Shown: positions 36,101 through 51,100 of the stretch, piece by piece
Layout: the number at the start of each line of letters is the position of its first letter
How positions within the stretch are numbered: the first letter of the stretch is position 1
Origin: Apostichopus japonicus
Lineage: Eukaryota > Echinodermata > Holothuroidea > Aspidochirotida > Stichopodidae
Direction: 5' to 3'
Assembly (NCBI RefSeq): GCF_037975245.1
Contig: NC_092562.1
Span: forward strand, 32,120,554 to 32,184,553
DNA: 64,000 bases
Translations under genes and position numbers: made by a program
Notes under the pieces: generated by a model
Database searches by the model: none
What the model was told of the DNA's origin: nothing
The model's input: the letters and a program-made list of their open reading frames with translations, nothing else

Positions 36101-39100
36101 CCCAATTATTAGTTTAGCATCCATTAGTATCCCCAACTATTTAGTTTAGCATCCACAGTTATTGTCCAACTATTAATGTAGCATACATGGTTATCATCCA
36201 ACTATTAGTTTAGCTACTTTAGCATTCATGAGCATCCCCCAACTATTAGTTTAGCATCCATGGGTATCCCCCAACTATTAGTTTAGCATCCATGGGTATC
36301 CCCCAACTATTAGTTTGGCATCCATGGTTATCCCCCAACTATTAGTTTAGCATCCATGGGTATCCCCCAACTATTAGTTTAGCATCCATGGGTATCCCCC
36401 AACTATTAGTTTGGCATCCATGGTTATCCCCCAACTATTAGTTTAGCATCCATGGGTATCCCCCAACTATTAGTTTAGCATCCATGGGTATCCCCGACTA
36501 TTTGTTTCGCACCCATGGGTATCCCCCAACTATTAGTTTAGCATCCATGGTTATCCCCCAACTATTAGTTTAGCATCCATGGGTATCCCCCAACTATTAG
36601 TTTAGCATCCATGGGTATCCCCAACTATTAGTTTAGCATCCATGGGTATCCCCAACTATTAGTTTAGCATCCATGGGTATCCCCGACTATTTGTTTAGCA
36701 CCCATGGGTATCCCCCAACTATTAGTTTGGCATCCATGGTTATCCCCCAACTATTAGTTTAGCATCCATGGGTATCCCCAACTATTAGTTTAGCATCCAT
36801 GGGTATCCCCGACTATTTGTTTAGCACCCATGGGTATCCCCCAACTATTAGTTTGGCATCCATGGTTATCCCCCAACTATTAGTTTAGCATCCATGGGTA
36901 TCCCCCAACTATTAGTTTAGCATCCATGGGTATCCCCAACTATTAGTTTAGCATCCATGGGTATCCCCCAACTATTAGTTTAGCATCCATGGGTATCCCC
37001 CAACTATTAGTTTAGCATCCATGGGTATCCCCAACTATTAGTTTAGCATCCATGGGTATCCCCCAACTATTAGTTTAGCATCCATGGGTATCCCCCAACT
37101 ATTTGTTTAGCACCCATGGGTATCCCCCAACTATTAGTTTAGCATCCATGGGTATCCCCAACTATTAGTTTAGCATCCATGGGTATCCCCCAACTATTAG
37201 TTTAGCATCCATGGGTATCCCCCAACTATTTGTTTAGCATCCATGGGTATCCCCCAACTATTAGTTTAGCATCCATGGGTATCCCCAACTATTAGGTTAC
37301 ACCCATGGGTATCCCCCAACTATTAGTTTAGCATCCATGGGTATCCCCCAACTATTAGTTTAGCATCCATGGGTATCCCCCAACTATTAGTTTAGCATCC
37401 ATGGGTATCCCCCAACTATTAGTTTGGCATCCATGGTAATCCCCCAACTATTAGTTTACCATCCATGGGTATCCCCAACTATTAGGTTACACCCATGGGT
37501 ATCCCCAACTATTAGTTTAGCATCCATGGGTATCCCCAACTATTAGTTTAGCATCCATGGTTATCCCCCAACTATTAGTTTAGCATCCATGGTTATCCCC
37601 CAACTATTAGTTTAGCATCCATGGGTATCCCCCAACTATTAGTTTAGCATCCATGGGTATCCCCCAACTATTTGTGTAGCATCCATGGGTATCCCCAACT
37701 ATTAGGTTACACCCATGGGTATCCCCCAACTATTAGTTTAGCATCCATGGGTATCCCCCAACTATTAGTTTAGCATCCATGGGTATCCCCCAACTATTAG
37801 TTTGGCATCCATGGTTATCCCCCAACTATTAGTTTAGCATCCATGGGTATCCCCAACTATTAGGTTACACCCATGGGTATCCCCCAACTATTAGTTTAGC
37901 ATCCATGGGTATCCCCCAACTATTAGTTTAGCATCCATGGTTATCCCCCAACTATTTGTTTAGCATCCATGGGTATCCCCAACTATTAGTTTAGCATCCA
38001 TGGGTATCCCCAACTATTAGTTTAGCATCCATGGTTATCCCCCAACTATTTGTTTAGCATCCATGGGTATCCCCAACTATTAGTTTAGCATCCATGGGTA
38101 TCCCCCAACTATTAGTTTAGCATCCATGGGTATCCCCGACTATTTGTTTAGCACCCATGGGTATCCCCCAACTATTTGTTTAGCACCCATGGGTATCCCC
38201 CAACTATTAGTTTAGCATCCATGGGTATCCCCAACTATTAGTTTAGCATCCATGGGTATCCCCCAACTATTAGTTTAGCATCCATGGGTATCCCCCAACT
38301 ATTAGTTTAGCATCCATGGGTATCCCCCAACTATTAGTTTGGCATCCATGGTTATCCCCCAACTATTAGTTTAGCATCCATGGGTATCCCCAACTATTAG
38401 GTTACACCCATAGGTATCCCCCAACTATTAGTTTAGCATCCATGGGTATCCCCCAACTATTAGTTTAGCATCCATGGGTATCCCCCAACTATTAGTTTAG
38501 CATCCATGGGTATCCCCAACTATTAGGTTACACCCATGGGTATCCAGCAACTATTAGTTTAGCATCCATGGGTATCCCCCAACTATTAGTTTGGCATCCA
38601 TGGTTATCCCCCAACTATTAGTTTAGCATCCATGGGTATCCCCAACTATTAGGTTACACCCATGGGTATCCCCCAACTATTAGTTTAGCATCCATGGGTA
38701 TCCCCCAACTATTAGTTTAGCATCCATGGTTATCCCCCAACTATTTGTTTAGCATCCATGGTTATCCCCCAACTATTAGTTTAGCATCCATGGGTATCCC
38801 CAACTATTAGGTTACACCCATGGGTATCCCCCAACTATTAGTTTAGCACCCATGGGTATCCCCCAACTATTAGTTTAGCATCCATGGGTATCCCCAACTA
38901 TTAGTTTAGCATCCATGGGTATCCCCCAACTATTAGTTTAGCATCCATGGTTATCCCCCAACTATTTGTTTAGCATCCATGGGTATCCCCAACTATTAGT
39001 TTAGCATCCATGGGTATCCCCCAACTATTAGTTTAGCATCCATGGGTATCCCCAACTATTAGTTTAGCATCCATGGGTATCCCCCAACTATTAGTTTAGC

Positions 39101-42100
39101 ATCCATGGGTATCCCCGACTATTTGTTTAGCATCCATGGGTATCCCCCAACTATTAGTTTAGCATCCATGGTTATCCCCCGAGAAGTAGTTCAGCATAAT
39201 GCAACTAGTAGCATAGCATCTAGTATTCCCAATAGTTCTTAACATTGATAGATATTCCGCAACAAGGATGACATCATCCATGGATATGACATCACAACAT
39301 ATAACAAATGCTTGACAAATCCATTTAATGAGACAAGAGGGAGTCAGGTTTACACATTATTAGACAAACCGTACACAGCAACTAAACAGCAACTAAACAC
39401 CTCACCCAGGGTAACAACATGGAACAAAATGGTGTATAACATGTTGGAGAGTTTATGAGGTATGCAAACTAAAATTGCACAAACCTTAAGCCCTCAGATT
39501 TAACATTAAGTGTTGATCTAATACCAAATAATAGCACTAATGTTATCACAATAATTAAACTTTATCTGATTGCTCTGGTTCAATGATTCCGATTTGGATC
39601 TCATGAAGAAATAAGTGTTTTATTTAACATCTAGTTATGGGAATCAGGCAGGTGGTAACTGTTATAAAATGTATCTTACAGTATTGAATCTCACTAAGAA
39701 ATGAATGTTTCATTTAACATTTAATTAATGGAATCAGGCAGGTGGTAACTGTTATAAATCTTACAGTATTGAATCTCACTAAGAAATGAATGTTTCATTT
39801 AACATTTAATTAATGGAATCAGGCAGGTGGTAACTGTTATAAAATGTATCTTACAGTATTGGATCTCACTAAGAAATGAATGTTTCATTTAACATTTAAT
39901 TAATGGAATCAGGCAGGTGGTAACTGTTATAAAATGTATCTTACAGTATTGGATCTCACTAAGAAATGAATGTTTCATTTAACATTTAATTAATGGAATC
40001 AGGCAGGTGGTAACTGTTATAAAATGTATCTTACATTAGTTCATTCTCCAGCTGTGATACTGTGTAGTTGATGGGATGATTACGTAAAGTAATTCCATAT
40101 GCTGATCTGCTACTTTTATTGATGCTGGACCTTAAAAGAAGGTTGTTCATAACATTGATGTAAATAGGAAGAGCATGGTATCCATTGTTGTTATACCAAA
40201 TCTGCAAAAGAGATAAAATATGAAACATGACAAATTGAATCTTAATTTCAACAGAAATATGAAGAAAAGGCCCTTTTATATTAATTGCTTCTACAAAAAA
40301 AGATATTGATACTATAGCAACTTGCAATGCATTCCACCTACCTCAGTTCACCAAAATTTTCTCCTTCTCTCTGACTACCTTAATGCAATCTTTAATCTAT
40401 CTACTGGCCTAATAGAATCTGTACACTACCAATTGCCTAAAAATCTACACACCACTGAATATCCTATTGGAATCTACACACTACTGACTATCCTAATGGA
40501 ATCTACACACTACTGACTATCCTAATGGAATCTACACACTACTGACTATCCTAATGGAATCTACACACTACTGACTATCCAAATGGAATCTACACACTAC
40601 TGACTATCCTATTGGAATCTACACACTACTGACTATCCTAATGGAATCTACACACTACTGACTATCCTAATGGAATCTGCACACTACTGACTATCCTAAT
40701 GGAATCTACACACTACTGACTATCTTAATGGAATCTACACACCACTGACTATCCTAATGGAATCTGCACCTACTGACTATCCTAATGGAATCTACACACT
40801 ACTGACTATCCTAATGGAATCTACACTACTGACTATCCTAATGGAATCTACACACTACTGACTATCCTAATAGAATCTACACCTACTGACTATCCTAATG
40901 GAATCTACACACCACTGACTATCCTAATGGAATCTGCACACTACTGACTATCCTAATGGAATCTGCACACTACTGACTATCCTAATGGAATCTACACACC
41001 ACTGACTATCCTAATGGAATCTGCACACTACTGACTATCCTAATGGAATCTACACACTACTGACTATCCTAATGGAATCTACACACCACTGACTATCCTA
41101 ATGGAATCTACACACCACTGACTATCCTAATGGAATCTACACACCACTGACTATCCTAATGGAATCTACACACCACTGACTATCCTAATGGAATTTACAC
41201 ACTACTGACTATCCTAATGGAATCTACACACCACTGACTATCCTATTGGAATCTACACACTACTGACTATCCAAATGGAATCTGCACACTACTGACTATC
41301 CTAATGGAATCTACACACTACTGACTTTCCTAATGGAATCTACACACTACTGACTATCCTAATGGAATCTACACACTACTGACTATCCTAATGGAATCTA
41401 CACCTACTGACTATCCTAATGGAATCTACACACTACTGACTATCCTAATGGAATCTACACCTACTGACTATCCTAATGGAATCTACACACTACTGACTAT
41501 CCTAATGGAATCTGCACCTACTGACTATCCTAATGGAATCTACACCTACTGACTTTCCTAATGGAATCTACACCTACTGACTATCCTAATGGAATCTACA
41601 CACTACTGACTATCCTAATGGAATCTACACACTACTGACTATCCTAATGGAATCTACACACTACTGACTATCCTAATGGAATCAACACACTACTGACTAT
41701 CCAAATGGAATCTACACACTACTGACTTTCCTAATGGAATCTGCACCTACTGACTATCCTAATGGAATCTCCACCTACTGACTATCCTAATGGAATCTAC
41801 ACACTACTGACTATCCTAATGGAATCTACACACTACTGACTATCCTAATGGAATCTACACACTACTGACTATCCTAATGGAATCTACACCTACTGACTAT
41901 CCTAATGGAATCTACGCACTACTGACTATCCTAATGGAATCTACACACCACTGACTATCCTAATGCAATCTGCACCTACTGACTATCCTAATGGAATCTA
42001 CACACTACTGACTATCCTAATGGAATCAACACACTACTGACTATCCTAATGGAATCTACACACTACTGACTATCCTAATGGAATCTACACCTACTGACTT

Positions 42101-45100
42101 TCCTAATGGAATCTACACACTACTGACTATCCTAATGGAATCAACACACTACTGACTATCCTAATGGAATCTACACACTACTGACTATCCTAATGGAATC
42201 TACACACTACTGACTATCCTAATGGAATCTACACACTACTGACTATCCTAATGGAATCTACACCTACTGACTTTCCTAATGGAATCTACACACTACTGAC
42301 TATCCTAATGGAATCAACACACTACTGACTATCCTAATGGAATCTACACACCACTGACTATCCTAATGGATTCTACACACTACTGACTATCCTAATGGAA
42401 TCTACACACTACTGACTATCCTAATGGAATCAACACACTACTGACTATCCTAATGGAATCTACACACTACTGACTATCCTAATGGAATCTACACCTACTG
42501 ACTTTCCTAATGGAATCTACACACTACTGACTATCCTAATGGAATCAACACACTACTGACTATCCTAATGGAATCTACACACTACTGACTATCCTAATGC
42601 AATCTGCACCTACTGACTATCCTAATGGAATCTACACACTACTGACTTTCCTAATGGAATCTACACACTACTGACTATCCTAATGGAATCTGCACACTAC
42701 TGACTATCCTAATGGAATCAACACACCACTGACTATCCTAATGGAATCTACACACCACTGACTATCCTAATGGAATCTACACACTACTGACTATCCTAAT
42801 GGAATCTACACACTACTGACTATCCTAATGGAATCTACACACTACTGACTTTCCAAATGGAATCTACACACTACTGACTATCCTAATGGAATCTACACAC
42901 TACTGACTATCCTAATGGAATCTACACCTACTGACTATCCTAATGGAATCTACACACTACTGACTATCCTAATGGAATCTACACACTACTGACTATCCTA
43001 ATGGAATCTACACCTACTGACTATCCTAATGGAATGTACGCACTACTGACTATCCTAATGGAATCTACACACCACTGACTATCCTAATGCAATCTGCACC
43101 TACTGACTATCCTAATGGAATCTACACACTACTGACTATCATAATGGAATCAACACACTACTGACTATCCTAATGGAATCTACACACTACTGACTATCCT
43201 AATGGAATCTACACCTACTGACTTTCCTAATGGAATCTACACACTACTGACTATCCTAATGGAATCAACACACTACTGACTATCCTAATGGAATCTACAC
43301 ACTACTGACTATCCTAATGGAATCTACACACCACTGACTATCCTAATGGATTCTACACACTACTGACTATCCTAATGGAATCTACACACTACTGACTATC
43401 CTAATGGAATCAACACACTACTGACTATCCTAATGGAATCTACACACTACTGACTATCCTAATGGAATCTACACCTACTGACTTTCCTAATGGAATCTAC
43501 ACACTACTGACTATCCTAATGGAATCAACACACTACTGACTATCCTAATGGAATCTACACCTACTGACTTTCCTAATGGAATCTACACCTACTGACTATC
43601 CTAATGGAATCTACACACTACTGACTATCCTAATGGAATCTACACACTACTGACTATCCTAATGGAATCTACACACTACTGACTATCCTAATGGAATCAA
43701 CACACTACTGACTATCCAAATGGAATCTACACACTACTGACTTTCCTAATGGAATCTGCACCTACTGACTATCCTAATGGAATCTCCACCTACTGACTAT
43801 CCTAATGGAATCTACACACTACTGACTATCCTAATGGAATCTACACACTACTGACTATCCTAATGGAATCTACACACTACTGACTATCCTAATGGAATCT
43901 ACACCTACTGACTATCCTAATGGAATCTACGCACTACTGACTATCCTAATGGAATCTACACACCACTGACTATCCTAATGCAATCTGCACCTACTGACTA
44001 TCCTAATGGAATCTACACACTACTGACTATCCTAATGGAATCAACACACTACTGACTATCCTAATGGAATCTACACACTACTGACTATCCTAATGGAATC
44101 TACACCTACTGACTTTCCTAATGGAATCTACACACTACTGACTATCCTAATGGAATCAACACACTACTGACTATCCTAATGGAATCTACACACTACTGAC
44201 TATCCTAATGGAATCTACACACTACTGACTATCCTAATGGAATCTACACACTACTGACTATCCTAATGGAATCTACACCTACTGACTTTCCTAATGGAAT
44301 CTACACACTACTGACTATCCTAATGGAATCAACACACTACTGACTATCCTAATGGAATCTACACACCACTGACTATCCTAATGGATTCTACACACTACTG
44401 ACTATCCTAATGGAATCTACACACTACTGACTATCCTAATGGAATCAACACACTACTGACTATCCTAATGGAATCTACACACTACTGACTATCCTAATGG
44501 AATCTACACCTACTGACTTTCCTAATGGAATCTACACACTACTGACTATCCTAATGGAATCAACACACTACTGACTATCCTAATGGAATCTACACACTAC
44601 TGACTATCCTAATGCAATCTGCACCTACTGACTATCCTAATGGAATCTACACACTACTGACTTTCCTAATGGAATCTACACACTACTGACTATCCTAATG
44701 GAATCTGCACACTACTGACTATCCTAATGGAATCAACACACCACTGACTATCCTAATGGAATCTACACACCACTGACTATCCTAATGGAATCTACACACT
44801 ACTGACTATCCTAATGGAATCTACACACTACTGACTATCCTAATGGAATCTACACACTACTGACTTTCCAAATGGAATCTACACACTACTGACTATCCTA
44901 ATGGAATCTACACACTACTGACTATCCTAATGGAATCTGCACCTACTGACTATCCTAATGGAATCTACACACTACTGACTATCCTAATGGAATCTACACA
45001 CTACTGACTATCCTAATGGAATCTACACCTACTGACTATCCTAATGGAATGTACGCACTACTGACTATCCTAATGGAATCTACACACCACTGACTATCCT

Positions 45101-48100
45101 AATGCAATCTGCACCTACTGACTATCCTAATGGAATCTACACACTACTGACTATCCTAATGGAATCAACACACTACTGACTATCCTAATGGAATCTACAC
45201 ACTACTGACTATCCTAATGGAATCTACACCTACTGACTTTCCTAATGGAATCTACACACTACTGACTATCCTAATGGAATCAACACACTACTGACTATCC
45301 TAATGGAATCTACACACTACTGACTATCCTAATGGAATCTACACACCACTGACTATCCTAATGGATTCTACACACTACTGACTATCCTAATGGAATCTAC
45401 ACACTACTGACTATCCTAATGGAATCAACACACTACTGACTATCCTAATGGAATCTACACACTACTGACTATCCTAATGGAATCTACACCTACTGACTTT
45501 CCTAATGGAATCTACACACTACTGACTATCCTAATGGAATCAACACACTACTGACTATCCTAATGGAATCTACACACTACTGACTATCCTAATGCAATCT
45601 GCACCTACTGACTATCCTAATGGAATCTACACACTACTGACTATCCTAATGGAATCTACACACAACCGACTATCCTAATGGATATGATGAACTATACTGA
45701 AATGTTAGTGGGAATCCATATCCCACCATTCATTTGGTAGAATCTATATAAGATCAATGATTTATGAAATGAGCAACTTCATAACAATATTCTTGATTAG
45801 GAATGGCTATATGCAAAACATTGCAAAATTTTCATAAAGGGAACAATTAGTATTGTGTTCATACTAGAAAATATGACAGCTGAAAACATATGTTTACCTT
45901 GGTATTCTTCATTTTGGCCATGGACAGAATAACTTCATATAATTCATCGAAGAACTCCTGCTCTGGTAGATAAATCTGAAGATGTTAATAAGACAGCTGA
46001 CATTAAGCATACATGGTACAGCAGTCATAGTTCAGGGTTAGAAGTGTACAGCGTTAGCTATGGTTTGTTCAATGGTTAGAGGTGCATGCCTAGCCAGGGA
46101 TACCTAGCCATGAGAGGTCAATAGGGGTACAAACACATGGCTAGTTATGTGAGAGGCAATGAGGAGTGCATAGAAGTACAAACACATGGCTAGTTATGTG
46201 AGGGGCAATGAGGAGTGCATAGAAGTACAAACACATGGCTAGTTATGTGAGAGGCAATGAGGAGTGCATAGAAGTACAAACACATGGCTAGTTATGTGAG
46301 AGGCAATGAGGAGTGCATAGAAGTACAAATACATGGCTAGTTAGGTGAGAGGCAATGAGGAGTGCATAGAAGTACAAACACATGGCTAGTTACGTGAGAG
46401 GCAATGAGGAGTGCATAGAAGTACAAGCACATGGCTAGTTACGTGAGAGGCAATGAGGAGTGCATAGAAGTACAAGCACATGGCTAGTTACGTGAGAGGC
46501 AATGAGGAGTGCATAGAAGTACAAGCACATGGCTAGTTACGTGAGAGGCAATGAGGAGTGCATAGAAGTACAAACACATGGCTAGTTATGTGAGAGGCAA
46601 TGAGGAGTGCATAGAAGTACAAACACACGGCGAGTTATGTGAGAGGCAATGAGGAGTGCATAGAAGTACAAACACACGGCTAGTTATGTGAGAGGCAATG
46701 AGGAGTGCATAGAAGTACAAACACACGGCTAGTTATGTGAGAGGCAATGAGGAGTGCATAGAAGTACAAACACATGGCTAGTTATGTGAGAGGCAATGAG
46801 GAGTGCATAAAGTACAAACACACGGCTAGTTATGTGAGAGGCAATGAGGAGTGCATAGAAGTACAAACACACGGCTAGTTATGTGAGAGGCAATGAGGAG
46901 TGCATAGAAGTACAAACACACGGCTAGTTATGTGAGAGGCAATGAGGAGTGCATAGAAGTACAAACACACGGCTAGTTATGTGAGAGGCAATGAGGAGTG
47001 CATAGAAGTACAAACACACGGCTAGTTATGTGAGAGGCAATGAGGAGTGCATAGAAGTACAAACACACGGCTAGTTATGTGAGAGGCAATGAGGAGTGCA
47101 TAGAAGTACAAACACATGGCTAGTTATGTGAGAGGCAATGAGGAGTGCATAGAAGTACAAACACATGGCTAGTTATGTGAGGGGCAATGAGGAGTGCATA
47201 GAAGTACAAACACATGGCTAGTTATGTGAGGGGCAATGAGGAGTGCACAGAAGTACAAACACATGGCTAGTTATGTGAGAGGCAATGAGGAGTGCACAGA
47301 AGTACAAACACATGGCTAGTTATGTGAGAGGCAATGAGGAGTGCATAGAAGTACAAACACATGGCTAGTTATGTGAGAGGCAATGAGGAGTGCATAGAAG
47401 TACAAACACATGGCTAGTTATGTGAGAGGCAATGAGGAGTGCATAGAAGTACAAACACATGGCTAGTTATGTGAGGGGCAATGAGGAGTGCATAGAAGTA
47501 CAAACACATGGCTAGTTATGTGAGGGGCAATGAGGAGTGCATAGAAGTACAAACACATGGCTAGTTATGTGAGGGGCAATGAGGAGTGCATAGAAGTACA
47601 AACACATGGCTAGTTATGTGAGAGGCAATGAGGAGTGCATAGAAGTACAAACACATGGCTAGTTATGTGAGAGGCAATGAGGAGTGCATAGAAGTACAAA
47701 CACATGGCTAGTTATGTGAGGGGCAATGAGGAGTGCATAGAAGTACAAACACATGGCTAGTTATGTGAGGGGCAATGAGGAGTGCATAGAAGTACAAACA
47801 CATGGCTAGTTATGTGAGGGGCAATGAGGAGTGCATAGAAGTACAAACACATGGCTAGTTATGTGAGGGGCAATGAGGAGTGCATAGAAGTACAAACACA
47901 TGGCTAGTTATGTGAGAGGCAATGAGGAGTGCATAGAAGTACAAACACATGGCTAGTTATGTGAGGGGCAATGAGGAGTGCATAGAAGTACAAACACATG
48001 GCTAGTTATGTGGTAGGTAAATACAAGGTTAGTAATGAGAGATGCAATTACAGCCAGGGTTAGCTATGAGGGTTTTATTTGTGAAATATACCTCAGTTAC

Positions 48101-51100
48101 AATATGGCACACTATGGCACACAATATGTTACACTTTGAAGGTGAAATAAACGAAGGCACAAAATTAGACTAATTACTGTGGCTTGCTTAGTACATGTTC
48201 CTCTCAGTTATGACTATAATACCTGATCTCTGTATGGCTTAAACTACTCTGGCTTGCTTAGTACATGCTCCTCTCAGTTATGACTGTTGGGAATCAATTT
48301 GTATTGTACACTGAGAATATACCCAGATTTGGGCAAATTCTTTCCTTAGATGGGTTTTAATATGTTAGCTGACGTGGTGAACCCCCACATGACTGACCTA
48401 AAGATCAATCCCATTATCTTGTAACCACTGTCAGTAGGCTAAGATACACTTACACACTTACACACAATACACTTAAGAGAAAAAGGCTTGCACTTGTTTT
48501 CTCTGTTTGAGACTCTGTTAAACCTAGATGATCTTTGACCTCAAACTTGATCAATCTGCAATCCTGGAGTACTAAGGTTTTTGCAGGGGTTCCTGACAGA
48601 CCTCTCATGAGCTCAAATGACCTTTAACCGACTGTTTGTTGATGAAGTTGGCACTTCCTAATATGGAGGGACAGACAGACGCAAAGGCGCATTGCCATGA
48701 CAATAGCTCACCTGGTTAAGCTAAAAACAGGATTGGTTTAAATGGGGGTGTACATACAAGGTAAGGAATGACAAGTCAAAGTACAGCTAAGGTAGGCTAT
48801 AAGATGAGAAATATAGGCTAGTAATGATTTGCATGTACAAGGTATAATCACAACAGGGGCTGTGCAGGAAGTAGCCATGAAAAGTTAAAGTGCATATTTA
48901 GGATAGGCTATAAAAACATACAAAAACATAATATGTATGCAGTGTGCACTTGAACAGATTGTAACTCTGATGTAGGCTATCACAACCTTCAACAAGGGTG
49001 TACACTGTATTTGGCTATTACAATACATAAATAAAGTAAACACCTCATTGCACTGCAAGTCAGATGTAGGCTTTCACAATATACACACATAGTGTGCACT
49101 TAAACACATTGTAACTCTGATGTAGGCTATCACAACCTTCAACAAGGGTGTACACTGTATTTGGCTATTACAATACATAAAGTAAACACCTCATTGCACT
49201 GCAAGTCAGATGTAGGCTTTCACAATATACACAACTCATGGCCCTCCAGAGGCATCAAGAACCAGGACCACAAAGCATTGTAGCCAGGATGCACAGAGGG
49301 TATGTGCCTTTCACTATTGTGAAATAAAGTGCCCCTATTCAGTGATAACAAACAAGAACCCCTTTTTTCCTTTTAATAAGTAAAATGTTCTCTTTCGATA
49401 TTTAAGAATTATTCCTTTTTGAAAAAGTACTATGCTCTTGAGAAAAGTAATGACATTTGACCTTGTGACAAAGAACCTTGAAATACTAAATTACTTTGTA
49501 ACAGTAGCATGGGGATCCTTCTATTGGAAAGCTCTCCCTGGCAGCTAATCAATGTAACTGTGATATACTATGTCAGACTTGCATTGTATTGAAATGTTTA
49601 TGGTATGTGTAAGTTGTGATAACCTACTGTCGTACATTCAGTGTGCAAATGACTGTGCATTGTATGGAAGTGTACATAGTTAATTGTGAGGTGATAGGCA
49701 AGTAGCTATAATAGCCAAAGGGTCTGTCACTTTTGATACTGACCCAAGATAGAACACTGGCCATGTTGTGTTATGAAGCCAACAGGAGGGAGTTCAAGGC
49801 AAGGAGGCAGGAAGGGTTGTCAGGAAACCCACAAGACAAAAGTGTTAAATCTGACCTAAAGATAAGCATATATTTGTTTACAGCATCTAGATAATCACTA
49901 GAATTCAATGTCAATTAAAAATTGAACTTACACATTAGCTTATTAGCCTAATAATTAAACTATTGCCACTGTGACTAAGTCATATATGATTAAGACAGGT
50001 GCAGTGCTCTGATAAGTGTTTCAATGACCAATGTATGCTCTATCTGATAACAGCATGCTCTATTCATCACCTGTGAAAAAAGTTTGCTCTTAATGGCAAC
50101 CCCAGAAGATCTCTTCCGAAGCTTGCGGATTTGACCGCCAAACAGATTGGCATCCTGTTTGAGAAGAAGAAATGCAAGAATGGATAACAGCTGAAATCAC
50201 ATAAGACACTCACCTATGCAATACACATGTGCAGAAATGCCTCACAGAAAATGAGAAATATTATCATCTTTGTTTAGCCATCACTGATCTCATTAAAGAC
50301 TTGTTTAAAACATTATAGAGACTAATTAGAAGCAATTCAAGAAAAGATTATACTGCAGTATAGAGCAACTGACAACCAATGATTGATACTTTATTGATGA
50401 AAGCAAAGAGAAATGAATGATAGGAATGATACTAAGAAAGAGAAAGATTCCCTTTAACCAGCAGCATCTCTTTTATTATTGACACAAGTATATTAGAAAG
50501 CTCACATCTTAGAACTGATAATATATAAACAAAATATTAACCAAATGTTTCACTATCCAGCATTCGATTTAGCAAGTATCGCATCACAAAATGCAACACA
50601 CTTCTATACGCACTTGCAATGCAATTTTCAAAATGTATAGTGTAAAATGCAATTCAGTATATTTGCAAAATTTATCCAGTAATTGCAAATGAGTGCAAAA
50701 GAGACCACACACAGCAAGGATCTGCCTGCAATAGGCTATATTCTTTGCAAAAATTCTGGGAAGAAAACACAAACCGCAAAATGATTCATTCATATTTGCA
50801 TTAATACCCAACATCATCAATCAGACTAAAATTGCTGAACAACTTGAACCAATCACTGCACAGCTAGCTACGTGCATATGTGTGACATCAAGATTTGTCA
50901 CATTCATTGCAAACAATGTTGAAAAGGTGGAGTAACATTAGAGAAAACAATGTTCACACCAGACTGCACCGCAAGTCATACACTTCACGCCACAGCTATA
51001 GCCCCATGTGTGGCCAAAAACTATGCCATTGTTTGTCATGTCAATGTTGGTAGTTTTGTTGGTATGATTAAATGATGCATAAAATATTACGTAAAGATCT

